Shown here one piece after another: positions 51,147 through 59,447 of a stretch of DNA of 64,000 nucleotides (position 1 is its first letter; each line of letters begins with the position of its first letter). The DNA comes from Candidatus Litorirhabdus singularis (GTDB lineage: Bacteria; Pseudomonadota; Gammaproteobacteria; Pseudomonadales; Halieaceae): contig NZ_SHNN01000003.1 of NCBI RefSeq assembly GCF_026262625.1, positions 536,911-600,910 of the forward strand, written 5' to 3'. Both the position numbers and the translations under genes were made by a program. The notes under the pieces were generated by a model, which worked only from the letters and a program-made list of their open reading frames with translations, was not told the origin of the DNA and did no database searches.

Positions 51147-52025
51147 TCAATTACTGAGGTCTCCAGCAGCTGAGTTGCCAGCACCCTCTGTTGAGTCAGA
51201 GGCATCCACCAGAAAATTGATATCGCAGCGAACGCCGCCAGGTGTCATAAGGTCAGCATTATCAAATTCCAGCCGCACCCCGAAGGTGTTACTGGCAGCA
51301 TCAATCAACTTGTCCACCACCACGACACTGGTCACCCGTTTTTCACCACCTCGGATATGTGGCGTCACCTCACCCTGCGTGCCGACATTTATCAACCCAT
51401 ACATATCCTCGGAAAGGATCACTTCTACATTCAACGGATTCACGTCGGCAATCTTCATAATCGAGTTTTCTTCCACAGACTCCCCTGCATCCAAAAGGAT
51501 CTCCACCACCACCCCATCAATCGGACTTTTAATAGTGCGCCGCGCCAATATACCCTCGGCACGCTCTTTCTCGAGCTGCGCCAGCGCCAGGTTGTCATGG
51601 GCTTCGCGCAATTCTGCCTTCCCAAGTATCAGGTCCGTATCGGCCTTGTCTTTCTCATGGAACGGGATAGCCCTCGTTTCATAAAGCGCATCAACACGAT
51701 TTTTTTGCGCCTGCAGGTAAGCAACCCTGGCTATCTGTGAGTCCACACCAGAACGCATTGCCGCGCGGGCTCTGGCGATACTGACAGCAACGATTTCGAC
51801 ATTCGACTCAAGCCGGGCCAGAACCTGCCCTTTCTCTATAACATCCCCACGCCTGACTAAAATCTCCTCTATCACACCATCTTCCCGCGTACTAACGTCA
51901 ACCACGGAGTTCGGTTCAATCAGGCAATCATAACCCGAATAATCTTCAGCACCGGCCGGCACAACCCAGAAACAGGCTATGATCAACCAGCAAGATTTTG
52001 AAAACTCCCTGTATGTACTTCCCAT
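51147..52025 (-). CDS. HlyD/RND-type periplasmic adaptor protein (secreted)
   Basis: 292-residue membrane-fusion protein. An N-terminal signal or anchor (KSCWLIIACFWVVPAGAE) is followed by a barrel-sandwich half (REDGVIEEILVRRGDVIEKGQVLARLES), a coiled-coil hairpin (about residues 80-165), the returning half (IKSPIDGVVVEILLDAGESVEE) and a beta-barrel. The start is uncertain: ATG at 52025 or 52028 has GGAG upstream; ATG at 52037 comes 3 bases after the SecA stop. It is the last gene of the export locus and probably bridges the inner membrane and the cell surface. No inner-membrane pump is next to it, which is unusual. Confidence 0.87.
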   Translation of the reverse strand: MGSTYREFSKSCWLIIACFWVVPAGAEDYSGYDCLIEPNSVVDVSTREDGVIEEILVRRGDVIEKGQVLARLESNVEIVAVSIARARAAMRSGVDSQIARVAYLQAQKNRVDALYETRAIPFHEKDKADTDLILGKAELREAHDNLALAQLEKERAEGILARRTIKSPIDGVVVEILLDAGESVEENSIMKIADVNPLNVEVILSEDMYGLINVGTQGEVTPHIRGGEKRVTSVVVVDKLIDAASNTFGVRLEFDNADLMTPGGVRCDINFLVDASDSTEGAGNSAAGDLSN

Positions 52026-52039
52026 CATGATCTCCATCA

Positions 52040-54037
52040 CTACTCGGCGCGCCCGCTGAATGCGAGCATGTCGCCCAGGTTATCATCGAGTTTTAGTAAC
52101 TCGCGTCTTATCTTGCTGTGATGGCGTTCAGCCGCCAACTGCGCAAAACTCACTAACGGCTTACCCATCCATAGCGGCAGGGGCTTACCACGCTTTTCCC
52201 ATCGGCCAAGAAGTCTCGCCAGCGTCTCGCCAAAATATTCCTTAACAAGCTCATCCTGCAGTGAAATGATCGACTGGTAGACACCGGGATCGCCCTGCCT
52301 TCCACAACGCCCAGAAAACTGCCTGTCTATGCGTCGCGCTTCATGTCTTGATGTTGCCAGCACATACAACCCTCCGGCATCGGCCACACCCGGCTCCAAA
52401 CGAATATCGGTGCCACGACCTGCCATATTGGTTGCCACCGTAATTCTGCCCGGCTGTCCTGCCTGGGCAATAATCTGCGCCTCTTCTTGATCCTGCCGCG
52501 CATTCAGCACCTCATGCGGCAGACCGGCAGCCGACAATAGCCGGTCCAGATGCTCGGAATCTGCGACCGAGCGCGTACCAATAAGTATCGGGCGTTGCAG
52601 CTGATGTAAACTGCGCACTGTTTTGACAATCTCACTCCACTTGTCATCGACATTCACAAATATTTTATCCGGTATTTCCCTTCGCCGTAGCGAACGATTG
52701 GTCGGTATCGTCACCACATTAAGCCGGTACACCGACCAGAGTTCACCGGCGATTTCACGGGCTGTGCCGGTCATACCTGCGAGCCTCAAATAGCGTCGAA
52801 AGAATCTCTGGTAACTAATGCGCGCCAGCGTCTCCTGCCGGCCGCTGATGGCGCAGCCTTCCTTGGTCTCTATCATCTGGTGAAGTCCGCGCTCCCAGGC
52901 ACGATCCGGCATAACACGCCCGGTATATTCATCGATGATCTGAACCTTGCCGTCTTTCAACAAATAATGAACATCGGCGTGATAGAGGTGTATCGCTGCA
53001 AGCGCCTGCTGCACCAATTCTTGCCGACGCTTTGCCCCGGTCCACACACCACTCAGGCCTCTTACCTGTTTCCAGACATTGGCCTTGCCAAAATCGGTAA
53101 GCTCAACATGCTTGTCACGCACCCTGACGGTATAATCACGCTGCTCTCTCAACATGCGCGCTATCCTGATTGCTTCCTTAAAGGTGAACTCTTCCTGTGT
53201 CGCATCGCCCTTGCTGGAAATAACCAGCGGAGTACGCGCCTCGTCAACCAGCACACTGTCTGCCTCATCGACAATTGCAAAGCAAAGACCACGCATAAGT
53301 AATCGACTGGTACGCGGGCGATCCTTGTAGAGCCCTTCAAGTTGCATATGCAGCCGGCGATTCTCCTGCCCCAACAAAAGGCTGTCCTTGAGGTAATCGA
53401 AAACCAATTGCTTGTTGGTGCAATAGGTAACGTCACAGGCATAGGCGGCACGCCGCTGCTCCAGTTCCATACCCTCCGTAATGGTACCGACGGTCAGTCC
53501 CAGCGCCTGATAAACAGGGCTCATCCACTTGGCATCGCGTGCCACCAGAAAATCATTAACCGTAACGATATGCACAGGAATACCAGCCATTGCGGCTGTA
53601 CAGGCCGGCAGTGTTGCCGTCATGGTCTTGCCCTCTCCGGTTTCCATCTCTGCGATCATGCCATTCAGCATGGCGCGGCCACCGAACAGCTGTACGTCGT
53701 GATGCCGCATACCCAGGCGCCGGGAGGCAAACTCCCTGATCAGCCCGAATGACTCCGCTACCAGCTCATCCCTGAACCCTTCGCTATAGAGACGCTGCCG
53801 CAAATGGGTGACACGCGAATGCAGCGCTGCTTCATCAAGGCTGTCGATATCTTCTGAGAACCGGTTCACCTCCTGGGCAAAGGGAACATGGCGAATACTG
53901 CGCCCATGAACATGTTGGCGCAAAAATCCAGTTATTCCAGCCGCCGTCTGGTCTAGCCACCCGTCCCTGATATCTTCTCTCTGCGGATATTCACCAACAG
54001 CAATACCCGGGCGAAGCGTTGCTGTACTAGAAAACAT
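52040..54037 (-). CDS. Accessory SecA-like preprotein translocase ATPase
   Basis: 665-residue SecA homologue, much shorter than the roughly 900-residue housekeeping SecA. Walker A METGEGKT (131-138), DEAD-like VDEADSVLVDEARTPL (256-271), NMAGRGTDI and RRIDRQFSGRCGRQGDPG in the second motor domain, and the preprotein crosslinking part are kept. The helical-scaffold and wing part is reduced, and the C-terminal zinc tail that binds SecB and lipids is absent. It follows the M50 protease gene by 77 bases. I infer a motor dedicated to one or a few local substrates, delivered to SecYEG or a special channel, by analogy with accessory SecA2 systems. Confidence 0.9.
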   Translation of the reverse strand: MFSSTATLRPGIAVGEYPQREDIRDGWLDQTAAGITGFLRQHVHGRSIRHVPFAQEVNRFSEDIDSLDEAALHSRVTHLRQRLYSEGFRDELVAESFGLIREFASRRLGMRHHDVQLFGGRAMLNGMIAEMETGEGKTMTATLPACTAAMAGIPVHIVTVNDFLVARDAKWMSPVYQALGLTVGTITEGMELEQRRAAYACDVTYCTNKQLVFDYLKDSLLLGQENRRLHMQLEGLYKDRPRTSRLLMRGLCFAIVDEADSVLVDEARTPLVISSKGDATQEEFTFKEAIRIARMLREQRDYTVRVRDKHVELTDFGKANVWKQVRGLSGVWTGAKRRQELVQQALAAIHLYHADVHYLLKDGKVQIIDEYTGRVMPDRAWERGLHQMIETKEGCAISGRQETLARISYQRFFRRYLRLAGMTGTAREIAGELWSVYRLNVVTIPTNRSLRRREIPDKIFVNVDDKWSEIVKTVRSLHQLQRPILIGTRSVADSEHLDRLLSAAGLPHEVLNARQDQEEAQIIAQAGQPGRITVATNMAGRGTDIRLEPGVADAGGLYVLATSRHEARRIDRQFSGRCGRQGDPGVYQSIISLQDELVKEYFGETLARLLGRWEKRGKPLPLWMGKPLVSFAQLAAERHHSKIRRELLKLDDNLGDMLAFSGRAE

Positions 54038-54114
54038 TGCGCCCCCCCGGCCTTGGCAAAAAACCAGCAGGATTACGCTTGAACGACAACGACGAGCGGA
54101 AACGGCTAGCGCAG

Positions 54115-56265
54115 CTATACACTGAATTGCCTCAGGAACAATTGTCTTAGTGAGCGGTACAGCTGCAACCCGGCTGGTTTATAACCCAGGTCAAAACGTA
54201 CGTACATACGCTGCCCAAGAAAAGAGTTTGTTGCCATCGGCGGCAGCCCGACATCAATTTCAAAAACCCGCTCGAGCGCAGATCGCCCGCCTGCCTCCCT
54301 GGGGTCTATAGCGATGCGCCCCCCGCCCATCGAGCCAAGAGCTGCCGTGGGAAGCTGCATAGTGCCACCGGGCACTTCGCGCAGGATCTCTGCTGCATAC
54401 GACTCCGAACTCCAGTCTGCCGGCATCACATCCACGCGCCGGGTGCGGTCATGAATAAGGGCTATTTCGTCATGCTTCACGACTACACGCACTGTTCTAA
54501 GGTCCGCGGGCCCAACCACATAGGCAACCAGCTGCCCCTTGCGGGCAAAACGCCCCGGCATATCCCGCTCTTCCGGCAACACTAGCAAGCCTGATCGCTG
54601 ACTGTGAATCACCAGTGCCTTGACGCGCTCGCGCGCTCGCGCAAGGTCTGCAGTGGTGGCCGCCAGTTCATCACGAACAAGTGCCGTCTGGACCCGGTCG
54701 TTTGCCTGTGCATTTATCAACTGGCTCCTGAGTCCTTTTTGATCTGCCTCAAGTACCTGCACCCGTGCTTCCAGAAAAGGATCGCGCAATTCAAGAATTG
54801 CCTGCCCGGGCTCTACCCAACTGCCGCCGGGAACTAGCAGCCGGTAAAAAAATCCATCTGCTCCTGCCCTGACATGTGATTGCTCTGACGGCCAGACAAC
54901 TCCATCGGCACGGGTAAAAAATGGGGCTGGCAAGAAAAACAGCAGCGCCACCAACACCAGCAGCACCACTGCGGAACTGCCAATGCTGCGGCCACGATTG
55001 TGCTTCAGGCGCGGGCTATTAAAAAGAAACGCAATATTCTTGCTCATAGGAACAATGACCTGGGTAATAATTGCCCAACTTGCAAGCAGGACACCAACAA
55101 CAAAAAACTTGCCACCAATGTACAGGATGATGACAAACATAATAAACATGCGGTAAATAAAGGCCGCAACACCATAAACGGAAAACCACACGCGTTCACC
55201 CAGCGTATCGGCAGGAGAATCTGCCTCTTTCAGACGGAACAGATAACGCTGAATCAGGTAACCAAGATACTTGTTGGAACGTGCTGCCAGGTTGGGGATC
55301 TCAATGGCGTCAGACAGCACGTAATAACCATCAAATTTCAGCAGTGGGTTACCGTTAAATAACAGCGTAGACACACCGCTGATAAGCATCAGGTTGTAGG
55401 CAATGGCGTGCACTATTCCCGACTCCACAGTCAGCCAGACAAACATTGCCAGCGAACCCAGAAACAACTCCACTGCAATGCCGGCAGCACCAATCAGCAT
55501 GCGCTTGCGTTTATCCCTGACACCCCAGGCAGACGATACGTCAACATAGGGAACCGGCACCAGTACCAGCAGCATAATGCCCATCTCGTGCACTTCGCCG
55601 CCGGCAAACTTGGCGGCATAACCGTGCCCCAGCTCATGCAGCGCCTTGACGACCGGGTAGACGAACCAGAGCAGTATCAGGTTTTGCGGCGTCAGCGCAC
55701 GGTCCACAATATTTTCCGTGAGGTCGCCCCAGTGCGACAGGGCCATCACGGCACCGCAGCAGACCACAACCAGCCAGAGAAGGGCACCGAACCAGCTGAA
55801 CAAGAACCGCACCCCGGGATAGGTCCGTTCGAGAAACTGCTCCGGATCAAGCAACGAAAAGCGCAGCGCCAATGGAGTCCATAAGCGCTGCTTAAGCTTC
55901 ATGCGCTGTTGGCGCTGAAAACGCCGGAACAATTCTTCGCTGTCCGGCTGCACGTCAGAGATCAGTGCATCGGCCGCATGCAGCTGTCCCAGCAGACGGA
56001 TCACCTCATCCTGGGTAGGCGCGTCATCACCAGACTCTCTGCTGACAGCATCCCACAATTCCTGGATAGTACTTTTACCATCCATAAGTCCGATAAAGCG
56101 ATAGGCGGCAGGCGTGAATCGGTGCGATTTACCACCGGCAATATCCTGCAGAACAAACCAGACCCTGCCGCGATATTCATGACGATGCAGAAGAGCATGG
56201 CTGCGTAGCCGAGGTTTTAGCTCGGCAACCCGATACCAGGAAGGACTAAAGAATGAATCTGACAT
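54115..56265 (-). CDS. PqqD-like domain / M50 metalloprotease / HlyD fusion protein
   Basis: 716-residue membrane protein. Residues about 25-105 form a small winged-helix like PqqD-type peptide-binding domains (HRHEYRGRVWFVLQD ... FIGLMDGKSTIQELWDAV). Several membrane segments follow (from about 155) with the zinc protease motif HELGH (His210, Glu211, His214) and a second-ligand segment NPLLKFDGYY (Asp312), as in site-2 proteases. The C-terminal 300 residues carry a HlyD-type barrel sandwich (PSEQSHVRAGADGFFYRLLVPGGSWVEPGQ) with coiled coil. It starts 12 bases after the GAF-HlyD gene. It may bind, cleave and hand over an exported substrate. The combination resembles peptide-maturation exporters. 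Confidence 0.88.
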   Translation of the reverse strand: MSDSFFSPSWYRVAELKPRLRSHALLHRHEYRGRVWFVLQDIAGGKSHRFTPAAYRFIGLMDGKSTIQELWDAVSRESGDDAPTQDEVIRLLGQLHAADALISDVQPDSEELFRRFQRQQRMKLKQRLWTPLALRFSLLDPEQFLERTYPGVRFLFSWFGALLWLVVVCCGAVMALSHWGDLTENIVDRALTPQNLILLWFVYPVVKALHELGHGYAAKFAGGEVHEMGIMLLVLVPVPYVDVSSAWGVRDKRKRMLIGAAGIAVELFLGSLAMFVWLTVESGIVHAIAYNLMLISGVSTLLFNGNPLLKFDGYYVLSDAIEIPNLAARSNKYLGYLIQRYLFRLKEADSPADTLGERVWFSVYGVAAFIYRMFIMFVIILYIGGKFFVVGVLLASWAIITQVIVPMSKNIAFLFNSPRLKHNRGRSIGSSAVVLLVLVALLFFLPAPFFTRADGVVWPSEQSHVRAGADGFFYRLLVPGGSWVEPGQAILELRDPFLEARVQVLEADQKGLRSQLINAQANDRVQTALVRDELAATTADLARARERVKALVIHSQRSGLLVLPEERDMPGRFARKGQLVAYVVGPADLRTVRVVVKHDEIALIHDRTRRVDVMPADWSSESYAAEILREVPGGTMQLPTAALGSMGGGRIAIDPREAGGRSALERVFEIDVGLPPMATNSFLGQRMYVRFDLGYKPAGLQLYRSLRQLFLRQFSV

Positions 56266-56277
56266 GGGTCACGATAC

Positions 56278-58140
56278 TCAAGGCCACCATGACCACAGGA
56301 ACATACTCCACCAGTGAGTAATCTTGTGCGTCCAGATCCAGATCAGCTTGCGCTCACCTACAAAAATCTTGCCAACGCCCTGCATACCGGGACGCAGTGT
56401 CGGGTGAGCTTTTTCCAGCAACCTCGCTTCTACCTTGAAATAGCTGCGCCCCTCTTCGGCTGCTGATACCGGTATAATCTTTTCGACCTCGATCACCAAT
56501 GGCACTCCCGGCATACCGGTCAGGGCAAGCTGTCCGGATTGCGCCACCATTAACTGGCCGATATCGCGCTCGTCCACTTTAAGAATAACGCGGTAGGAAT
56601 CCAGTGGCGCGACTTCAAACAGGATGTCGCCACGTTCTACCGGGGCACCCAGCGACTGGCTAAGATCCCCAGACACCACGAAACTGTCGAACGGCGCAGT
56701 GACATTTATACGCTCAAGCTGCTCCTCCACCAGGGCAATCTGTGCTTCTGCCTGCTCGATCTGCGCACCGAGGATATTGACCTGAGCACGATCGCGTTTT
56801 GCCTGCGCCTCGCTGTACTCCCGACTGTATTGGGATTTCTGGCTGGCCCATTTCAACCGTTCAAGCCGCAGGTCACGATCATCCAGCGAGAACAGCACAT
56901 CACCGGCCTTAACAACATCGCCCGCCCGCGCATTGGCCTCGGCAAGAAAACCGGCCAGCGGAACAGCGATAGCCCGCTGCACGGCACCTTCCATTGTTGC
57001 ATCGGCAGTAACGCGGTATTCCCCAGTTGCAAAGGTAAAGAAAACCAGCAGAAACAACGTCGAGGCTGCCGTCAGCTTGAGCGCTGTATAACGGGGTCCA
57101 ACCAATTTCCGCGCATGGGTTTTCAGGCTGTCTAATGCCTTGATCGCCAACCAGCGATCATCCTTGCGTCTGGAGTCCAGCACCGGGCCCAGCAATGAGG
57201 CCGCATGTTCACATAATTTGACCGCGCTTCGATCAAATTTTTCTCCCTCAGGACGTTCCAGTGTAATCGCGCCAAGAATCTTGCCGCCGTCAGTAAAGGG
57301 TATGCTACAAATAGCTCCCGCGCCGTGCGTCTTTAGCAGCGAGGCATGGTAGCGGGTTACCTGCAGAGGGCCATCATCAAACGGCGGAAATACGACTGTC
57401 GCTTCCTGGTCAACAGCCTCGTCCATGGCCGCGCCGATATCACGGATAATATTTGACTTCTTTCCGAACGAAGCACTGTGAGACAGTGCATGCACCCGCG
57501 AGTGTTTGCCGTGCAGAAAACCGATACTGACCCGTTCACATTGCAGGATACCCGCCAGCTCTGTCGCCACTGCTGTGGCCGCCGCCTGAAAACGGTCGTA
57601 GTGCAAACTGGTAGCCACCAGGTCCAGCACGGTGACCAGTCGATCGGCGGAGGTGTACTTGTTCCTGTGAACAAGTGTCTCAAGCCATACTGCCCCCCAC
57701 TCTAGCTGCCCAAGCACATGTTGGAGCTGGGCTTCTGAGCAATGATCCACCTCTATCGCAACCGCCCCGCAAACTTTAGCGTCAACCAGCAATGGACAGG
57801 CAATGGTGTTGCGTTGCTGCTCGCCGCGCGATGAAGTTGCACCACCGTGTATAACAGCATGGCGTTTGACAATGGTGGACTCAATCGCCGCTGCCAGAGC
57901 CGGGGTCCCCAGAGACCCTACCGGCCAAACAGCTATCGGTGCAAGTTCGCCTTCACCTTCCTTGCCCAACACAACCACGCCCAGACAAACATTGGCATCA
58001 ATGATTTGGCACTGAATATCCAGCCATGCTGCTGCAAAGCTTGCCGGATCGCGGACAGACTTGAGCTGCTCCCAGGATTCTGAATCCGTGAAAACAGTGC
58101 TTACTGACGGCGCATCCCCTGGGTCTGCACTGTCGGACAT
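56278..58140 (-). CDS. GAF-GAF-TM-HlyD fusion protein with Trp-rich C-terminus
   Basis: 620-residue protein. Two GAF-like domains (about 30-155 and 165-325; the second with LQCERVSIGFLHG and AICSIPFTDGGKILGAITLE), a single membrane helix (353-372) and a periplasmic adaptor part: barrel-sandwich halves at about 390-420 and 480-510, and a coiled coil at 425-480. The last 20 residues contain seven Trp (WIWTHKITHWWSMFLWSWWP), an uncommon hydrophobic end. The cytosolic GAF domains could sense a ligand or signal and the adaptor part could link to the outer membrane. AGGGAG precedes the start. Confidence 0.87.
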   Translation of the reverse strand: MSDSADPGDAPSVSTVFTDSESWEQLKSVRDPASFAAAWLDIQCQIIDANVCLGVVVLGKEGEGELAPIAVWPVGSLGTPALAAAIESTIVKRHAVIHGGATSSRGEQQRNTIACPLLVDAKVCGAVAIEVDHCSEAQLQHVLGQLEWGAVWLETLVHRNKYTSADRLVTVLDLVATSLHYDRFQAAATAVATELAGILQCERVSIGFLHGKHSRVHALSHSASFGKKSNIIRDIGAAMDEAVDQEATVVFPPFDDGPLQVTRYHASLLKTHGAGAICSIPFTDGGKILGAITLERPEGEKFDRSAVKLCEHAASLLGPVLDSRRKDDRWLAIKALDSLKTHARKLVGPRYTALKLTAASTLFLLVFFTFATGEYRVTADATMEGAVQRAIAVPLAGFLAEANARAGDVVKAGDVLFSLDDRDLRLERLKWASQKSQYSREYSEAQAKRDRAQVNILGAQIEQAEAQIALVEEQLERINVTAPFDSFVVSGDLSQSLGAPVERGDILFEVAPLDSYRVILKVDERDIGQLMVAQSGQLALTGMPGVPLVIEVEKIIPVSAAEEGRSYFKVEARLLEKAHPTLRPGMQGVGKIFVGERKLIWIWTHKITHWWSMFLWSWWP

Positions 58141-58477
58141 AGCTTCTCCCTTTTTTTATTTGATAGACCGGCTTCCAAAGCTTGGAGGAAGACAGAAAAT
58201 TAAAAACCGCTTAACGGCCCGATTCATTTCGTTATGTTGCCAAGATCTAACAGCGATTTATACGGCTTATTCTCAGATAAACCAAGTAAGCCGCTCGACA
58301 TACAGCAATCTTTGCTTCGTCCAAAAAAACCGACCGGAAACAACCATAGAAGCTTTCAGCAGGGCAATTAACGAATTTCGGGGAAAGCGGTGGCTATTGC
58401 GGCTACTGCTATTCACATACGTTTAGCTCGTTAAAGCGACGATAGTAAAGCTGATCCGACTGCAACGCTCTGATCAT
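58141..58477. other. Intergenic region with a possible promoter for the export genes
   Basis: 337 AT-rich bases between the GAF-HlyD start and the cohesin-dockerin stop, with no gene. On the minus strand TTGGTT (58285-58280) and TATAAA (58262-58257) at 17-base spacing make a weak promoter upstream of the GAF-HlyD gene. A short TCCAA/TTGGA hairpin lies near the gene start. Confidence 0.35.
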
Positions 58478-59209
58478 CTAGAAGGACCCGCTCAGTGCCT
58501 TTTTCTGGATCAGCAGCACGTCATCTACACCGATCTTGCTATCTGTCGGCGCGGGGACACCACCGACCAGTGGCGCCACGTTACCATGTGCCAACTGCCC
58601 CGCATCAGGTGTATCCATTACCAGCGCAAAGCGTGTGGCTAAAAGCACGTCAATAACGTCGACCTTCCCATCGACATTGATATCGCCATCGGCAACCACC
58701 AACCCTACCTCAATGCTGCCGCCAGCAGCATTGGGTGCCCCACCAATGGAGGTAAATTCCAGCTCCTCGTTGATCAGCACCTCAACCACCTCCTGTACCG
58801 TGGTGCCAGTGGCTGCGTCATCGCGAATGAGAAAATCCAGTTCTAAAAGCACTGCCCCCTCCGTCGGGGTCACGCCGACGATCAGGCTGATGTTACTGAT
58901 AATCACCAGTCCGCCTGTGTCATTGATCACCGGACTCGTGGGTGAGTAGGGCCCTCCCTGCAGACCCGCTCCATTGCGCGCGGCTATGAAATCCACCGCT
59001 GACGGGTCATAACTCACACGTATGTCCATTGACTCGATAATCAGACCATTGACATCCGTGATCGTAAGACTGGAGGTCACCGCGCCACCCGGCGCGCCCG
59101 TCAAGTTGCTCGACAGAGCCAGGGACTCGGCCCAGACCAGCGGCGGGCACAGCAACATCAGGATGCCGCAAAGCATTCCTGGCAGTGCCCCATGTCGCAA
59201 GGAAAACAA
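58478..59209 (-). CDS. Secreted cohesin-dockerin-like protein
   Basis: 243-residue exported protein. An N-terminal signal peptide (residues 1-27, ending CPPLVWA) is followed by a cohesin-like beta domain (about 30-165: LALSSNLTGAPGGAVTSSLTITDVNGLIIESMDIRVSYDPSAVDFIAA) and two dockerin-type Ca-binding repeats (DGDINVDGKVDVIDVLLATRFAL and DSKIGVDDVLLIQKKAL). The start is TTG at 59209; an ATG at 59176 would remove the charged part of the signal. Cohesin-dockerin pairing suggests that it assembles onto the giant protein encoded just upstream, which carries the same modules. Confidence 0.82.
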   Translation of the reverse strand: MFSLRHGALPGMLCGILMLLCPPLVWAESLALSSNLTGAPGGAVTSSLTITDVNGLIIESMDIRVSYDPSAVDFIAARNGAGLQGGPYSPTSPVINDTGGLVIISNISLIVGVTPTEGAVLLELDFLIRDDAATGTTVQEVVEVLINEELEFTSIGGAPNAAGGSIEVGLVVADGDINVDGKVDVIDVLLATRFALVMDTPDAGQLAHGNVAPLVGGVPAPTDSKIGVDDVLLIQKKALSGSF

Positions 59210-59447
59210 GACTAGCAGCCCATCAGGTAACGCTGACAGATGGCATCTTGCACGGATCCGTCATGGCGCAGCAGCAGCGCACCCGCTGCCTTTGGAGCTG
59301 TCAGCACAGTGATGTTAGCTGCGATCATTGCTGTTGTTATCATCTGTTAACTCCACATAATTGTTCTAATGTCGACGCTGCATCACAGTAGTATCAGAAC
59401 GACATAAAACGGCGAAATATCCGAACCCGCAAAGGTATCACGGGCGC

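Noticed and set aside
52040..54037. Housekeeping secA.
   Set aside because: It is too short, lacks the zinc tail, and sits among adaptor and protease genes and not beside the usual cell-division and envelope genes.
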